Shown here piece by piece: positions 6,301-7,807 of a DNA stretch of 7,807 nt. The number at the start of each line of letters is the position of its first letter. Position 1 is the first letter of the stretch. A model generated the notes under the pieces. It did not search any database. It worked only from the letters and a program-made list of their open reading frames with translations, and had not been told where the DNA came from. Source of the stretch: CAZKUN01 sp964555935 (GTDB taxonomy: Bacteria; Armatimonadota; Zipacnadia; Zipacnadales; VGFC01); assembly GCA_964555935.1 (NCBI GenBank), contig CAZKUN010000351.1, positions 1-7,807 of the forward strand, written 5' to 3'. The translations under genes and the position numbers were made by a program.

Positions 6301-7807
6301 GAGGAGTCCGAGGCTGATGTCAGAGACTTCGACGGCTGTCTCGCGCTTGGCGGCCCAGGTGACGGAGCGGGCGAGCATGGCGTACCAGAGTTCCCAGTAA
6401 GGGTCGTGGCGGTCGCTGTATTCGTCGAGGAGGAAGCCGCCGCGATAGCCGAGGATCGGCGTGAGGGCGGAGTAGCCGCGGTAACTGTAGTCGTGAGTGA
6501 GCGTGTCGTAAGTCAGCGTCAGAACGCGGCCCTCGCCGAGCGAAGAAGCGACCATGAGTGGGTTGCCGTCGTCGTAGGTGGCGAGGACCTCGCCGTCGGG
6601 CCAGGGGTCATATGTCATGCGGCGAGTGCGGGGCATGTCGGCCCACGGCAGCGCGCGGGTGAGCGAGTGGTCAGCCGGTGACTCCCACGCGTTCCAGCCG
6701 CGTTGGGGCTTGTCTTTCGACACGCCCATCATCGGCCACTTGGCCATGTCATCTTCGGTGAAGCCCTCGGGCTCGATGTAGACGAGGCCCGTGCCGGCTC
6801 TGACCTGGGCTTCGATCTTGTCCTGGATCTCAGGCGTGAAGTGATGGTCCCACTTGAGGCCGGAGATGACCATCACGTCGAAGGGCTCGTCGAGGGTGGC
6901 GTCGAGGCGCTCCTGGGCCTGGTCGAGGGTTTGGATGGAGCGGTCACCGTGGTATTTCCACTCCTTCGACAGGTCTGAGTAGTGCTTGATGTAGGTGAAG
7001 TCGATGTCGGTTCGTTGGGCGAGTTCGATCGCGTCGCGGCTGTGGCGGTCGCCCATGAGGACGAGGGCTTTCGCCGTTCCACCGGCGTGAGGCCGGGCCC
7101 ACGGGAAGTGGGGCGTCACGACACTCATGTTGTGCTCGTGGCCTTGCGTTTTGACCGCCTTGTCGGCGAGGCCGACGCGCTCCTCGGGCGGGTCCATGTG
7201 GTAGGCCATGCGGATGCCTTCGGATGCGTAGGGGCGCTCGGCGACGACGGTGGAGACATCGCCGCGCTTGAGGACGAGGCGGACCTCGTGCGCGCCGGCG
7301 GGGAGCGGCGCGTCCATAGCGAGAGCAGTGAGGGAGCCAAGCTCGGCCTGGGCAGCGGCGGCGACGGTTGCGGTCTTGGCTGCCTCCCACTGACCGTCCG
7401 GCCAGGTGCGCGTCTCGAGGGTGAGGTCGCCGGTTTCCTCACCGGCGGCGAGGAAGAGGGTGCCGGTCGGGACGGCGTCTGCGAATTCGATTTGGCCGAC
7501 GGCGCCGGGGATCGCGCCGTCGACGCGGGTGAGGCCGACGAAGGGCGTGGCCGCGTAGGTGGTCTTGATCGACTCGCCCGGCGGGACGAGGAGCTTGTTG
7601 AAGCGCCACTCGTGGGTCGAGATCGCGGACGACTTCCCGGCCCAGTGATAGAAGCAGTTGAGGTACTTGTATTCCATCGTGAGAGCGAGACCCGACCCGC
7701 CGCCCGCCACGACCGCGGTCCAGCCGCGAGAGGGCTCGAAGAACCACTCCTCGCTCTTCGGATCGGGCTCGCCGCGCGCGGGGAGAAGGAACTCCTTGAC
7801 GCCCGCT
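3382..7807 (-). CDS. Giant GH42-like glycoside hydrolase with GATase-like domain (partial, start outside window)
   Basis: The frame is open from the window edge (7806) to TAG at 3382, at least 1474 codons. A GTG at 7710 is only an internal possibility, because the upstream codons read as normal protein. Residues below are numbered from that GTG. About 1-200 is beta-rich. About 212-450 resembles a glutamine-amidotransferase/ThuA-like fold (ALVLMGD, DVMVISGLKWD, VRAGTGLVYIEPEG, LGEGRVLTLTYD) with no obvious catalytic cysteine. About 460-680 looks like beta-sandwich linkers. About 685-1035 is a divergent GH42-like TIM barrel, best seen at RDWLRDRYGDLDGLNAAW (845-860), with candidate acid/base Glu820 in GDEMS and Cys812, 816, 833 and 838 where GH42 enzymes often hold a zinc site. 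About 1040-1160 matches a beta-galactosidase trimerisation-like domain (GIAILYSQES, FANAGGTIVADAFCG). About 1345-1442 is Ig-like. It probably acts on beta-linked glycans, likely exported, but the N-terminus and any signal are out of view. Catalytic competence is uncertain. Confidence 0.85.
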   Translation of the reverse strand, partial: AGVKEFLLPARGEPDPKSEEWFFEPSRGWTAVVAGGGSGLALTMEYKYLNCFYHWAGKSSAISTHEWRFNKLLVPPGESIKTTYAATPFVGLTRVDGAIPGAVGQIEFADAVPTGTLFLAAGEETGDLTLETRTWPDGQWEAAKTATVAAAAQAELGSLTALAMDAPLPAGAHEVRLVLKRGDVSTVVAERPYASEGIRMAYHMDPPEERVGLADKAVKTQGHEHNMSVVTPHFPWARPHAGGTAKALVLMGDRHSRDAIELAQRTDIDFTYIKHYSDLSKEWKYHGDRSIQTLDQAQERLDATLDEPFDVMVISGLKWDHHFTPEIQDKIEAQVRAGTGLVYIEPEGFTEDDMAKWPMMGVSKDKPQRGWNAWESPADHSLTRALPWADMPRTRRMTYDPWPDGEVLATYDDGNPLMVASSLGEGRVLTLTYDTLTHDYSYRGYSALTPILGYRGGFLLDEYSDRHDPYWELWYAMLARSVTWAAKRETAVEVSDISLGLLIDGPATSVGRDATARCSVAGDFEPIDGSVRWRVVDPWGREHLDETEPVRIESGAELDASITKLLPGRSLIFVQLLDPSGGAVAWGATSHFGTPGGQLADLSASPDILLSEPDGDLPPGDANWRQWSPDADLELSVNLTALTGFSDLSAVASVTDTHGRMIARQVKPLQPTDESVAFTVPLAGLVNSGLLASVDLRSGDLLLDHAEMRVIAPRPRVWDRFSFTSWNGQYLWRSHYLFDTVADRVADLGLDYALNGSNEYGTGKVWDDHWHNIGHSDLGLLSYMGRGIARFDDEKFAENSKGFAETGDTKFLVREPCLNNPEWRDAVMASIQARVLERQDYGGCYDYCMGDEMSLTYYTRYHDYCWSDFCLPKFRDWLRDRYGDLDGLNAAWSTNHAAWDDVLPMPLKDAKTAANPGPWADHRSFMNTTLAEFSALIQETIDEVDPGARSGLSGTQSPEAGNGIDWWKLSGAFSYYHSYNTSWSNEMRRSFQSSKPVDQSPYYLGYWQSGRSVEYNGFWCLLHDTKGISAWTTPLFFYGDLTESECGASTREYITEMKDGIWELIRQSKRQHDGIAILYSQESVNAAALLDKGPALNASRDAWVKIIEDLGLQYEFIAAEQLAEGILADDFKVCVLPMSIALSPEETAALTTFANAGGTIVADAFCGLRDDICRPLDEPALDSLFGVARIEGAAVGADVGINTTAAVGDIPADSEIRLAVAETGISLTSGQASAQSADGVPALIRGDVGRGRAYLLNLDLTQFEEERRFHSPAEVHVRQIVADMLSAAGVDRPVVVTFESGKAPHVEVVRYTDGDLEYIGLLRVKGSGDPETALVKLPREAIVYDVRAGRSLGKLDAIRVPMEAGEARVYCLAADALPAPALSAPGTATAGEALPLTVSVPSAANAAARVLKLRLANPSGDIVGDYSRNIILRDGEASISIPLALNDPVGEWALSVTDCASGESAGQTLTVAAP

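Noticed and set aside
5797..6681. Plus-strand open frame of 294 codons opposite the giant gene
   Set aside because: Same reason: antisense shadow with no recognisable domain, while the minus strand gives coherent protein motifs.

Overview
The window is G+C-rich, roughly two thirds by eye. It reads as a piece of a heterotrophic bacterial genome with all six supportable genes on the minus strand. They are, from the right edge leftward: a very large glycoside-hydrolase-like protein cut by the window edge (3382-7807), a secreted dienelactone-hydrolase-family protein (2366-3139), a TauE/SafE-type membrane exporter (1542-2324), and a tandem run of three small unrecognised membrane-associated proteins (995-1357, 480-884, 52-426). 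Good Shine-Dalgarno sequences precede four of the genes. A giant GH42-like protein with a beta-galactosidase trimerisation-like domain, together with a signal-peptide-bearing dienelactone hydrolase, suggests a polysaccharide-degrading Planctomycetota-, Armatimonadota- or Lentisphaerota-like lineage. That placement is an inference from protein style only; no rRNA or other marker is present.

Right half (3382-7807): one continuous reading frame with no stop up to the window edge, so its true start lies outside. It appears to carry an N-terminal beta-rich region, a glutamine-amidotransferase-like (ThuA/GATase-like) domain without an obvious catalytic cysteine, beta-sandwich linkers, a divergent GH42-like TIM barrel, a trimerisation-like domain and a C-terminal Ig-like region.

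Middle (1542-3381): a 242-base gap holds three back-to-back palindromes, then come the dienelactone hydrolase and, 41 bases further, the exporter. These two may be co-transcribed. A degenerate second copy of the first palindrome module lies just beyond the exporter stop codon.

Left part (1-1541): three short genes share one plan: N-terminal hydrophobic signal, a shared AQ(R/Q)TNxxL motif, an acidic low-complexity linker, a dense Lys/Arg cluster and a C-terminal transmembrane segment. The two upstream genes are clear duplicates, nearly identical in their first 51 residues and unrelated-looking after that. This triplet is the least explained part of the window. No RNA gene, CRISPR array, transposase or phage gene was seen.
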